Position numbers and translations under genes: made by a program | Shown here: positions 18,712 to 27,226 of the stretch, piece by piece | Position numbering within the stretch: the stretch's first letter is position 1 | Layout of the letters: each line of letters starts with the position of its first letter | Assembly: GCA_009731375.1 (NCBI GenBank) | Contig: BJOX01000171.1 | Location: 501,126-565,125, forward strand | Direction: 5' to 3' | Source of the DNA: Paulinella micropora | Taxonomy: Eukaryota > Cercozoa > Imbricatea > Euglyphida | DNA: 64,000 nt | The notes under the pieces: generated by a model | The model's input: the letters and a program-made list of their open reading frames with translations, nothing else | Told to the model about the DNA's origin: nothing | Databases searched by the model: none

Positions 18712-21700
18712 TTATGCGGTCAGTCTTCTCCTTACTGTCCACCTCACTCTCCTCCTTCTCAGCTATCGGTGCCCGATAAGCATCGTCTTGGTCTATGCCA
18801 GCCTCCTTGTGGATGGGCGGCACCTCTTTGAAATCATCCTTCATCCGTTTTAACGCCTCCTCAACGGATTCATCTTCCAGTAAGAAGGGATCATACTTAA
18901 TCACCCTTCTTACATTCACAATTTGCACCTTCCCTCTACCCCTGATCTTGTAGTTCAGAGGTCCCGTCTGTTCCATAATTTGATAAGGTCCTTTCCAGTG
19001 AGTGAACGGCTTAGAGCTGACTCCTTTCGGGACCTGAGGATGATACAACAGTACAATATCCCCGACCTGGAATTTGATCTGATCCAAGTGCGCTTGTCGC
19101 ACCCTTTCAGCGTCAGTCTTTCGGCGCTCCGCCTCTCTATGCGCCCTGACTATTTGTTCCGCCTCCATCTTCATTCTAAGTCTCAACCCAAACAATTCAT
19201 CCGCATCCGCCCAAGTGTCTTTTGGGTGAAGGAGCGAAGTCGGGATATCAGGCTCACGCACATATACTAACTGATATGGCGAGATTGAGCTCTTCGAGCC
19301 TCCTAACGCCGTAGAGGGTAGACAGTTCATTGCAAACGCAAATGATGGTGCTGCCTCGACCCATGCTCTTTGATTCTCCTTCTTCGTGCAATACATCTTT
19401 AGTGAGGCTTTGAGGGGTCTGTGCACCCGCTCGATTTTCCCATTTGCTCGCGGGTTATAGGCAGTAACATATTGCCATTTCATCCCGCAATACTTAGATA
19501 GTTTGTCGATGACCTCGTTATGAAAGTCCGAGCCTCGATCAGAACATATCTTTCTTGGTACTCCGATCTGTGAGATGATCCTATCGATCAGCGCCTCGGC
19601 CGTCGTCTTGCCGGTAACGTCTTTGACAGGGATGATCCACACATAGTTGGTGGCTCTGTCAATAGCCGTAAGGAGGTATTTGTAACCATCCTTCGATTCT
19701 GGGAAAGGTCCCACATGATCAATGTGTATAAACTCAAACATCCCCGCATGAAGAGGAAATTCGCCAATCAGGCCGAAATTTGCCTTCAGTGGTGTTTTGT
19801 TTATCTTGCACGGGATGCATGCATCCACCGCCTGATCTATCTCCTCCTTCATCTTCTGCCACCAGAATCGCCTCGCCACGAACATGTGAGTTCGTTGTCG
19901 ACCCGGATGCGCCAAAAGTGGGCAATTGTGGGCTGCGACATATATAAATCGTCTCAGACTCTCCGGTACCCAAAGGTTCCATTTGTCCGGCTGTGACGCA
20001 TAGCGACCGTGAAGGCCCTTGTACCACAGTAGACCAACTCTCCATCCCATCTCCTTCTTCTGATCTTTGATCGCTTTCGTCATCCGTAGCTCATCCGGGT
20101 TCTGATATAACTGCATCAGTTCTTGAAACTCCGGATCTTGAGCCTGTTGTTGCCTCCATGCGGTAGGCGAGGCTATATGGATAGTACCATCTTCTAGCCG
20201 TATCCCGATTCTTTCCGGATCATCGTCTAGGTCACTTCTCCGCTCTTGAGGAGGCTCCGCATAAACATCCTGCGTCTCCTCTTCCTCTCTTATGTTCGCC
20301 TTCGCATTCTCATATACCTCATAGGACCACTCAGCGTCCTCCTGGGTATGTAGCTCACAACATATCCCGTGATCCGGGCCTTGTGGACTGTACCGTAGAC
20401 CTGTGCGGTCATATCGGACTCCACTCGCCATCTCCATCGCCTCAATGTGGCTGACCTCATACACCTTGTCAGTGGACAAGTCTTCCATCTCCACCGTGGA
20501 CACCAACGCCGATACTTCTGAATTAAACTCTAGCCTAGATCCGGAGTTTCGCTTTCCCGGTAGATGGACCATTGTAAAATCGAAACAAGACAAGAACGCT
20601 TGCCACCGCGCCAGCCGCCCAGTCTGTTCATGATTCATCAACCATAACAGGTTATGATGATCAGTTCTGACAGTAAATTGAGGTCCTCCCCACAAATACT
20701 CTCTGAGCCTCTTGAGGGCCCATACTACCGCCAACGCCTCTCTTTGCCTTGTGCAATAGTTTCTCTCCGCCGCACACAACTTCCTACTAATAAACATGAT
20801 TGGGCGTAATTTCTTCTCCTCATCCTCTTGTTGTAATACAGCCCCAATCGCAAACTTAGATGCGTCTGTATCGACTACGAATTGTTTCGTAAAGTCGGGC
20901 ATCGTTAACACCAGTCCTCCGTCTTTCGGGTCTTTGTAAATGAGATCTTTGAGCGCATGAAACGCTTGCAAAGCCTCTTCGTCCCACTTCTCAAAGTCTC
21001 CAAAATCTATCATTTTCTCCACTTTAGCCCGTGTTGCACCCCAATCGGGTATAAACTGGCTATAGTATTGCGCCATCGCAAGGAATGAGTGCAATTCAGT
21101 GCGGTTCTTCGGTATCGGTCGATTCATAATCTCCTCCCTCTTCTCTTTGGATATCGAGACTCGATTATGGGAGATCTCGTACCCTAAGTATGTCACACTC
21201 GTCTTGGCAAGTTGACACTTCTTTAGATTGCACTTCAGGCCAAAAGCTCCGATGCGCCTGAATATATCGGACAAATGATCGATATGCTCCTCCATTGTGT
21301 TAGAGTATACGATAATGTCATCGATATAGCAAAATGCATATTCTCCCGCCTTCTGTCCCCGCCTTCTCATAAAGCCACCGTCAGACAAATCATCGTACTG
21401 ACTGCTCAACATCTTCTGCATCGCCTTCTGGAAAAGTCCTGGGGCTTGCTTGAGGCCCATCGGAAGCACTTTCCATTGGTATATTTCCATACCCACCACA
21501 AACGCCGTCAGCCATCTGGACTTTTCCTCCAGTGGTATCTGCCAGAAGCCATTCTTAAGGTCAATGACCGAATAGAATTTTGCATTCCGCAGTACTCTCC
21601 TTCCTTCTTCTAATGTCGGGAGAGGATTTCTCTCTTCCTCCAGCACCTTGTTAACACGAGCATAGTTAACTGTCAGGCGCCATTCTCCTCCTGGCTTCGG

Positions 21701-22600
21701 CACTATTCTCGGTTGTGAGACTATTGGAGATGTTGATCTCTCAATAAAGTCCTCATTGAGCAGCTGTCTTGCTAGCTCCTCCGCTATCTTCGCCTCATGT
21801 ATACTCAAATTCGCCCTTCGTGGTGCCGGTGACGGCTCCGCACCCGGTATTTTGTAAATAACCGCAGTGAAATCTTCAGGCTTGACACCACCTGCATGTG
21901 GAGGGTCAAAAATTTCCTTGTTCGCCTCTAATTTGGCTTTTAAAAGCTCCTTCTCCTTCTCCGTGCCTACTCCTTCTTCCAATATTTTCCGCGCCGCCTC
22001 TTGAAAATCTTCATCAGACATCTGCTTATGTTGCTTGAGGGGTTCTCTGTCCTCCTCCAAGCCTAAGTCCTCTTCCGAGACATCATCTAGGCCCGTCTTT
22101 TCATACGTGACCGTGTCCGGCTCATCATCTTTACCGAGCTCCACCAGCATGTCAATGAGTCTCGCGTATTGCAAAGGAGCTTTACGGGTGTAAAAACCAT
22201 CAAAGCATGTGAATGCTTGCGGTATCAATTTCAACTTGTCGAGGTCTCTGAGCTTCCGCTTGTATGCACTGCTCTGCTCACGAGTTCCCATACGACAAGC
22301 CACCACTAGCTGTTGCTTGCGAGAGGGTACCGGTATAGGATGATCAATAAGCCGGTCCCTTATTTCCTGCGCCCATATCGCCTTCTCATTATATGGCAGG
22401 ATAATAGTATACGGCTTATTATTTTCGAATAAAGTCCGTAAGCATTTCTTCACTTCAGACAGTGAACGCGGCCACGTGGGCTCGTCACCCCAGAAATCAG
22501 TAATAAAACTTTTAATAGTTTCTGGTGGAGTATCCGGGATTCGCCCCGTTCTCCTTGGTACAAACGCCTCTTTCCTACTTTCGCATGGAAACAGTATCCG
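18662..22600 (-). CDS. pol: Element C pol: reverse transcriptase, RNase H, integrase
   Basis: The frame is open from 22600 (after a TAA at 22601) and overlaps the protease ORF by 150 nt in the -1 phase. A GTG at 22453 is the nearest start-like codon, but entry by recoding is more likely. Counted from 22453, the 1263 residues hold: RT about 185-470 with Asp298 (Ser-Val-Ile-Asp-Leu) and YIDD at 376-379; RNase H about 520-640 with Asp530, Glu572 and Asp598, but Gly-Lys-Arg-Asn-Ser-Gly-Ser where the fourth Asp normally lies; integrase with H842, H849, C879, C882, then Asp912, Asp972 and Glu1008 (35 residues between the last two); and a GPY/F module near 1150-1170 (Trp-Lys-Gly-Pro-Tyr). There is no chromodomain. 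It makes and integrates the cDNA. Confidence 0.95.
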   Translation of the reverse strand, partial: RILFPCESRKEAFVPRRTGRIPDTPPETIKSFITDFWGDEPTWPRSLSEVKKCLRTLFENNKPYTIILPYNEKAIWAQEIRDRLIDHPIPVPSRKQQLVVACRMGTREQSSAYKRKLRDLDKLKLIPQAFTCFDGFYTRKAPLQYARLIDMLVELGKDDEPDTVTYEKTGLDDVSEEDLGLEEDREPLKQHKQMSDEDFQEAARKILEEGVGTEKEKELLKAKLEANKEIFDPPHAGGVKPEDFTAVIYKIPGAEPSPAPRRANLSIHEAKIAEELARQLLNEDFIERSTSPIVSQPRIVPKPGGEWRLTVNYARVNKVLEEERNPLPTLEEGRRVLRNAKFYSVIDLKNGFWQIPLEEKSRWLTAFVVGMEIYQWKVLPMGLKQAPGLFQKAMQKMLSSQYDDLSDGGFMRRRGQKAGEYAFCYIDDIIVYSNTMEEHIDHLSDIFRRIGAFGLKCNLKKCQLAKTSVTYLGYEISHNRVSISKEKREEIMNRPIPKNRTELHSFLAMAQYYSQFIPDWGATRAKVEKMIDFGDFEKWDEEALQAFHALKDLIYKDPKDGGLVLTMPDFTKQFVVDTDASKFAIGAVLQQEDEEKKLRPIMFISRKLCAAERNYCTRQREALAVVWALKRLREYLWGGPQFTVRTDHHNLLWLMNHEQTGRLARWQAFLSCFDFTMVHLPGKRNSGSRLEFNSEVSALVSTVEMEDLSTDKVYEVSHIEAMEMASGVRYDRTGLRYSPQGPDHGICCELHTQEDAEWSYEVYENAKANIREEEETQDVYAEPPQERRSDLDDDPERIGIRLEDGTIHIASPTAWRQQQAQDPEFQELMQLYQNPDELRMTKAIKDQKKEMGWRVGLLWYKGLHGRYASQPDKWNLWVPESLRRFIYVAAHNCPLLAHPGRQRTHMFVARRFWWQKMKEEIDQAVDACIPCKINKTPLKANFGLIGEFPLHAGMFEFIHIDHVGPFPESKDGYKYLLTAIDRATNYVWIIPVKDVTGKTTAEALIDRIISQIGVPRKICSDRGSDFHNEVIDKLSKYCGMKWQYVTAYNPRANGKIERVHRPLKASLKMYCTKKENQRAWVEAAPSFAFAMNCLPSTALGGSKSSISPYQLVYVREPDIPTSLLHPKDTWADADELFGLRLRMKMEAEQIVRAHREAERRKTDAERVRQAHLDQIKFQVGDIVLLYHPQVPKGVSSKPFTHWKGPYQIMEQTGPLNYKIRGRGKVQIVNVRRVIKYDPFLLEDESVEEALKRMKDDFKEVPPIHKEAGIDQDDAYRAPIAEKEESEVDSKEKTDRISAVGTQSKSPREHSGK

Positions 22601-23793
22601 TTAGTAATATGGACATCTGTTCCTACTCCTTCCGCGAATCTCGCCAACGACGGGCTTCTTTGTGCGACACATATAATCTCCTCCTTTCGCTTCTCGATTA
22701 AGTCATCAATAGACTTTTTGTCCCAATGGCATGTCGGAACTGTGACAGTGCACACTTGGGATTCCCAATTGTCGGTCCAGGACAGTTCATCCGGTCTTAC
22801 GACATGGGGGTGAACGTACACCTCAAGTGCCTCATGTGCGATGGCCATCTTTTTGTGATCCGTCGCTAGACTCAGCTCATAAGCCTCATAAGAGTCAGTA
22901 GCGTTGAAGGGATCAATATCGTTCTCTTCTCCTCTTTTTACTCCATATATCACTCGCCGTGCGGCGCAATCAATCACAGCCCCCATCGTAGCCAATTGGT
23001 CATACGATAGTAATATTGACCCGTGGTAACCGGGGACGACATAGAGGTCCATACGGTATACTCGTGCGGATTTCAATTTAAAGGTCAGTGTGATGATTCC
23101 CGTGATATCCGTCCGGCTGCTCACTCCTTTGAGAGTGCCCGTTGACTTTTTCATATTTCCGTCCACCCAGTCCCGGTATCGATTAAAAAACTTCCTGCCG
23201 ACAATATTAATATTCGCCATCGTATCATTACCAACTTTTAATATTGTCTTCAATGTTTCACAATAAAGTTCCGTATAACACAGAGCATCGGGCCTGTGTA
23301 TATTGGCTGCGAGAACAAGAACTTTACGTTCCAAATTTTGGAGTCTTGTCTCTAAGTTTTTCAACTCCTCCTTCTTCTCCTCCTGCTTCACCTCATTAAC
23401 ATTTTTATTATTCTGCGGTACTGGTGCGTTTACTATTTGAGCGACATTGTCTTGTGGTACTTGAGTACACACATTGTCTTTTTGCTCGCCACCCGCCGCG
23501 ACCGTAGACATTGAGTCTGTTCGTGGTTGTTTGCTTGGCCGAGGCGATACGTCTGCCATTGGCCTCCTCGCCTCCATCGCAAGTCTCGCCTTCCTATTTG
23601 CATCAGTTATCATTGGTAACCGTGCTGTATGAACGGGTATGAGACTACCTTGGGGCTGCAGTCTCTGTGTACCCACATCTTTGTTTTCACATAGAGGAAG
23701 CGTTGGCCCAGTCTGCACAACAGCATTAGAAAGCACTGTGACTTTAGGGTTAAACTTCACAGTCTTCTCCTTCCTCTCTTCTTCCCCCTCCAG
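22450..23793 (-). CDS. Element C protease region, with an atypical D-T-M active site
   Basis: 436 codons from Met 23760, but the frame is open from just after the TGA that ends Gag, and in the same frame. Residues 1-120 are a Pro/Gln/Asn-rich linker. Residues 125-150 form a short coiled coil (Leu-Lys-Asn-Leu-Glu-Thr-Arg-Leu). The retropepsin-like part starts near 165: Val-Gly-Asn-Asp179-Thr-Met-Ala-Asn-Ile-Asn-Ile-Val where Asp-Thr/Ser-Gly-Ala is expected, and later Ile-Leu-Leu-Ser-Tyr-Asp-Gln-Leu and Ala-Val-Ile-Asp-Cys, matching the usual Ile-Leu-Gly-x-Asp-Trp-Leu and x-Ile-Asp-Cys. About 160 residues follow with no known domain. The catalytic Asp is present but the Gly is Met, so activity is uncertain. 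Confidence 0.75.
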   Translation of the reverse strand: MEGEEERKEKTVKFNPKVTVLSNAVVQTGPTLPLCENKDVGTQRLQPQGSLIPVHTARLPMITDANRKARLAMEARRPMADVSPRPSKQPRTDSMSTVAAGGEQKDNVCTQVPQDNVAQIVNAPVPQNNKNVNEVKQEEKKEELKNLETRLQNLERKVLVLAANIHRPDALCYTELYCETLKTILKVGNDTMANINIVGRKFFNRYRDWVDGNMKKSTGTLKGVSSRTDITGIITLTFKLKSARVYRMDLYVVPGYHGSILLSYDQLATMGAVIDCAARRVIYGVKRGEENDIDPFNATDSYEAYELSLATDHKKMAIAHEALEVYVHPHVVRPDELSWTDNWESQVCTVTVPTCHWDKKSIDDLIEKRKEEIICVAQRSPSLARFAEGVGTDVHITNGYCFHAKVGKRRLYQGERGESRILHQKLLKVLLLISGVTSPRGRVHCLK

Positions 23794-23799
23794 TCATTC
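23794..23799 (-). other. In-frame TGA between Gag and protease
   Basis: On the minus strand the junction reads GTG GAA TGA CTG GAG GGG. Codons before and after are in one frame and both are protein-like (Glu-Val-Val-Glu, then Leu-Glu-Gly-Glu-Glu-Glu-Arg). A UGA followed by C, especially CU, is the leakiest stop context in eukaryotes, so readthrough to make Gag-protease is plausible, as in murine-type retroviruses, which use UAG. A simple mutation is the alternative. Confidence 0.5.
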
Positions 23800-25110
23800 C
23801 ACCACCTCGAAACGATTACCTTGAGTAGTGTCCGGGTAGGATGACGTATCGGTCTCCGAGGCAGTGTTGTAGGCCTGAGCTCGACCGAAATTTGGGTTGG
23901 AGCTTGCCCACGAGCCTCCTCCTCCTCTGGGTGGGGGGGCTGGAGCTCGAACAGCTCTCCCTCCATAAGGGGTATATCCCCGACCTCCTCCTCTTCCTCT
24001 CTGAGGGGTTCCCTGCCACCTCGAGGCTCCTCTCCATGTTCCTCGTCCTCGTCCTCCTCCTCCTCCTCCTCCTCGTCCTCCTGCTCCTGCTCCTCCTTCT
24101 CGTCCTCTTTGAGAGGCCTTTAAGTTCTTTTGTCTCTCCCTTTCCTCCTTCTTCTCCTTCATCCTCTTCATGTAGGTAATGATTGCCTCTCGTAACTCCT
24201 CATCATCACACATATTGGCATACCAACCTTCGTTCACAGCGGCAATCTGAAGCATATTGAAAAGGCCCGGTTCCTTGCCTTCCGTCCTGCTCAGAAAATT
24301 TGCCCTTGCTGTTGGGTTCTGCCTATCATGATTGAAAGAGCAGTCTCTGTTCTCCATCTGTGCCTTACACTGCAAGCCCGCGAACCACCTCCAACATGCG
24401 GTCTTCAGGTCTGGCTCTCTCTGTCTCTTCCAACCGGCAACTCTGTTTGTGTACGTGGCTTGTGCGCCAACAGGTACACCGCCTGCCTGTGCCGTATGTG
24501 CCTCCGTGAGCGAGTCCATGTTTGAGCATGCACTCATCACTTCTTGAAACAGTGCTGACGGAGCAACGCTTTGAACCGTATTTTCGAACACGTGTGTCTC
24601 GAGGAAGTTCTTGGACTTCACTGAGCTAAACGTCGAGCATTGTTGTATGAGCTGAGTAAGCTTACTCGGGTTAACTGTGTGTAACGCCGAAAAGAAATAG
24701 AGGATGATCGACTTGCGGCCATAGAATAGCCCATAGGAGGAAACTACCTCCGTAAGGGTCGCCGCCAAGCCAACAGCACTCCTCAAACTCATCGCCACTG
24801 TCTCAAAGATTTCAAATCCTATGAGAGTACCAGTGCAGAGATGCTGGTATCCATGAGATTGAAAATATGAAATGAGTGTGGCCACCGCCAGTTCACACTG
24901 AGCGTCTAGGCCTGTTGCATTGTTTCTCTTAATCTCTTCCTTCTTTCTCAAAAACTTGTACTGTGCCAGATCGAATCCCTCCGAGACTAGAAATTGGTCA
25001 AAAACAGTAACAAGGGCCTCGTATTCCTGCGTTTCGTCGCAAGGAAAGCCTTCATGCAGGCATTGATCTTTGAGCTTGCTCAAAAGCGAAGCATCAGAGT
25101 CTCGTCTTGG
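23794..25110 (-). CDS. Element C Gag part 2: capsid-like region, CCCH finger, RGG tail
   Basis: The frame is open from 25158. Plausible starts are the ATG at about 25110 (Met-Pro-Arg-Arg-Asp) or a +1 shift from ORF2 at 25094. Counting from 25158, residues 25-215 are helical (for example Leu-Ala-Ala-Thr-Leu-Thr-Glu-Val-Val). C255, C264, C273 and H277 form a CCCH zinc finger (C-x8-C-x8-C-x3-H) instead of the CCHC knuckle usual in Gag. Residues 330-350 are Lys/Glu-rich. Residues 351-415 are an RGG/Gly-rich box, another RNA-binding sign. It ends at a single TGA (23794-23796), after which the same frame runs into the protease. The likely role is particle formation and RNA packaging. Confidence 0.8.
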   Translation of the reverse strand, partial: PRRDSDASLLSKLKDQCLHEGFPCDETQEYEALVTVFDQFLVSEGFDLAQYKFLRKKEEIKRNNATGLDAQCELAVATLISYFQSHGYQHLCTGTLIGFEIFETVAMSLRSAVGLAATLTEVVSSYGLFYGRKSIILYFFSALHTVNPSKLTQLIQQCSTFSSVKSKNFLETHVFENTVQSVAPSALFQEVMSACSNMDSLTEAHTAQAGGVPVGAQATYTNRVAGWKRQREPDLKTACWRWFAGLQCKAQMENRDCSFNHDRQNPTARANFLSRTEGKEPGLFNMLQIAAVNEGWYANMCDDEELREAIITYMKRMKEKKEERERQKNLKASQRGREGGAGAGGRGGGGGGGRGRGTWRGASRWQGTPQRGRGGGRGYTPYGGRAVRAPAPPPRGGGGSWASSNPNFGRAQAYNTASETDTSSYPDTTQGNRFEVVE

Positions 25111-25291
25111 CATATAGCATGAGACTTGCCACTCCTCCTTTCTTCCCCTTGAAGGCATTTATGATATTTTGTCTGTCCTTCTTCTCCGTGTTTGTGACCA
25201 CCACCGTAGTTGAGCCCGGGGGTGCAGGGGCTGGTGGGGCAGGAGCTGGTGGGGTCAAATATGTCGGAGGGTGTGCCTTTGCACCACTCAT
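25094..25291 (-). CDS. Element C ORF2: small Pro-rich linker ORF
   Basis: 65 codons whose ATG overlaps the ORF1 stop as ATGA (25291-25288). Residues 8-28 are Pro/Ala-rich, followed by a Lys-rich helix (Asp-Arg-Gln-Asn-Ile-Ile-Asn-Ala-Phe-Lys). It ends CTC TGA T at 25099-25093. A +1 step over the T leads straight into Gag part 2 (Asp-Ala-Ser-Leu-Leu-Ser-Lys-Leu), so ORF2 and Gag part 2 may be one product. CTC TGA T resembles the CUU UGA and UCC UGA U sites of bacterial release factor 2 and eukaryotic antizyme genes. An independent small protein is less likely. Termination-reinitiation from ORF1 fits the ATGA. Confidence 0.6.
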   Translation of the reverse strand: MSGAKAHPPTYLTPPAPAPPAPAPPGSTTVVVTNTEKKDRQNIINAFKGKKGGVASLMLYAKTRL

Positions 25292-26451
25292 GCTTTCATT
25301 TTCTCCAGTCGCATCGTCTTCTCGAACTCCTCATTCTCTTTCGCCTTCTTCTTCTCAGATATCACCAGCTTTTGAGCATAAGTGATAAAGGCCACCAATT
25401 CAGAAGCAGATCTGAGAAAATTATATTTCTCCACATATTGGTCAACACCTGCTTTGTTGGCGACCGGTGGTGCGTTACTAAGTGATTTAAGGACAGAGTG
25501 ATCCTTGGTAGGAATCCATCTCTTCCATGCCTCCTTGTGCAGTAACGCACCCATCAACAGTCTGATCTTGGTCAGAACTCTGTCGGTCTTCTCTAACTCA
25601 TCAATCACAGGATGAGTTTCTCCTGCTGCCTTAATGCTTTTTTCCATCTCTGCCTTCCCCTCCTCCAAGGCCTTTATTTCCATTGTAAAAAAATGAAATA
25701 TGCCACTCGAGTTTTTCGAACCCAGATTGGTCTTCATTTTTGTTACATCGACTGCCTCCTGACCAGTCGCGAGGAATCTGGCCGTTGCTCTTGGGTTTGT
25801 GTACTGGAGGTAACCCTCACATCGTGGGCCGTATGTACGTTCCCAAATCAGGGTTTGAGTGTACACCCCAAAGATAGCATCGAGTAATTCAAGGTGGGTG
25901 TGTGTGTCCCCAAACTTGATATGCTGTGTCTTCTTTCTCTTTTCTGGATCAGAGACCAGTTTGCCGAGGAGCTGTGCTGTGTTTGATAATAGGATATAGA
26001 CACCCTTTTTAGCACGACTTTTCTCTCTTCTTTGATCCTGAGGGATCCACACATAGGTATCCTTCTCTACCCCCATCTTGTTATCAAACTCTTTTTTAGT
26101 GAGGTCATAGTGGTCTTGCACCCACTGTTGTTCCTCCACTGTGATCTCCTCTCCATCACTATGAATCAAGTCGATCATTTTTCGTCCTCCTCCTCCCGTG
26201 TAGGCAGGTGGTAAGGGATTACCATATGCTCCTCCTCCTCCCGTCTCTTCTTGTTCAAATCCTCCTTCATCTTCGTCTCCTCCATATCTTCCTTCATCAT
26301 CCCAGCCCTCTTCTACTCCTCCTCCTACTCCTTCATCTCCTCCTCCTTCTTCTTCATTCAGTCCTCTTCCTCCTCCTCCTCCTGCTTCTTCTTCTTCTCT
26401 TCTTTGTTCTGCCTCCGAGAATTCACTCACTTCGGCGGTCTCTGTCGACAT
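25288..26451 (-). CDS. Element C ORF1: Gag-like protein with acidic Gly-rich N-terminus
   Basis: 387 codons, first ORF after the leader, starting Met-Ser-Thr-Glu-Thr-Ala-Glu. Residues 1-95 are Glu/Gly-rich with several Gly runs. From 95 to 387 the protein is folded-looking and mostly helical: Val-Gln-Asp-His-Tyr-Asp-Leu, Gly-Val-Tyr-Ile-Leu-Leu-Ser-Asn, Glu-Leu-Leu-Asp-Ala-Ile-Phe-Gly-Val-Tyr, and a Lys/Glu-rich C-terminal helix. There are no zinc fingers and no enzyme motifs. Its place at the 5' end and its helical make-up suggest it is part of Gag (matrix or capsid), with the CCCH part encoded separately downstream. Direct similarity to known Gag is not evident by eye. Confidence 0.75.
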   Translation of the reverse strand: MSTETAEVSEFSEAEQRREEEEAGGGGGRGLNEEEGGGDEGVGGGVEEGWDDEGRYGGDEDEGGFEQEETGGGGAYGNPLPPAYTGGGGRKMIDLIHSDGEEITVEEQQWVQDHYDLTKKEFDNKMGVEKDTYVWIPQDQRREKSRAKKGVYILLSNTAQLLGKLVSDPEKRKKTQHIKFGDTHTHLELLDAIFGVYTQTLIWERTYGPRCEGYLQYTNPRATARFLATGQEAVDVTKMKTNLGSKNSSGIFHFFTMEIKALEEGKAEMEKSIKAAGETHPVIDELEKTDRVLTKIRLLMGALLHKEAWKRWIPTKDHSVLKSLSNAPPVANKAGVDQYVEKYNFLRSASELVAFITYAQKLVISEKKKAKENEEFEKTMRLEKMKA

Positions 26452-27206
26452 GATGTCGTAGTAGTGATCAACAGGAGGACAGTGTCAGCTCCTATGTTTG
26501 GTTTTTGTTCGTTTGTGTTCTGTTCCTCCTTCAGTCGATTGACTAGTGAAGAGAGAAACTAATAGAGAGGGTAGGATAAGATTCCCTGTCCTCTATGAAA
26601 CACTGTTTGTATGTTTGTTTTTGTTTGAGAAAAATAGTCTTTGAGACTTTCTCCGATTTCTTGTTCTCCTTACTCAGATTACTTTCTCCTCCTTCTTTTC
26701 TATATTGTATCTAGTATGAGGCACTTGGACCCACACACAGATAGTAATAGAGAAGCTAGAAAAGCTCTCCTTGAGAAGTCGACAGTCGGTCGGATAGGTT
26801 CTCAGACCTACCTTTAGAAAACGATTAGAGAGTTGCAAAAATACTCTGACGTATGTGTGAGATAATGCAGATAAATGCACAAACTAGAAGGGTAGAGTGT
26901 TGTGCTCCTGTCCCTATGCTTGTTTGTGTTTTGTGTGTGTTCCTTCACTCTTCTGTCCACCTCCTTCTTCTTGGTCTCTGTGTGAGAACAGCAAGAACGA
27001 CAGAGAGTTTGTGAGCACACAGATATGGATTGGGCTAGAGGGTACGAGACACCTGCTTGAGACCGTGACCAATCAAATTATTTGTTTTGTGAAAGAGTTA
27101 TGAGGGAGCTGTGTTGGAGTATTTGTTTTCGTCAGACGTCCCCGTGTGAGACAGGTCAGTGAAAATTCACTTTGTTGCCTGTGTGGCAAAGCAGAAAGAA
27201 ATCACC
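26452..27206 (-). other. Element C 5' leader
   Basis: About 0.75 kb between the primer-binding site and ORF1, rich in TTTGTTTG- and CTTCTCC-type words on the plus strand. There is no long open frame. It should carry the packaging signal, which cannot be recognised from sequence alone. Confidence 0.6.
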
Positions 27207-27224
27207 ATAGTGATGTGGACTCCA
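27207..27224 (-). other. Putative primer-binding site of element C
   Basis: On the minus strand, two bases after the 5' LTR, the sequence reads TGGAGTCCACATCACTAT. TGG is the complement of a tRNA 3' CCA, and the position is right for a tRNA primer. I could not name the tRNA, and the implied discriminator base U is uncommon. Confidence 0.6.
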
Positions 27225-27226
27225 AA

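Noticed and set aside
24000-24180. Plus-strand leucine-rich frames over the Gag RGG region as membrane proteins.
   Set aside because: They are the complement of the Gly/Arg-rich codons of element C Gag.
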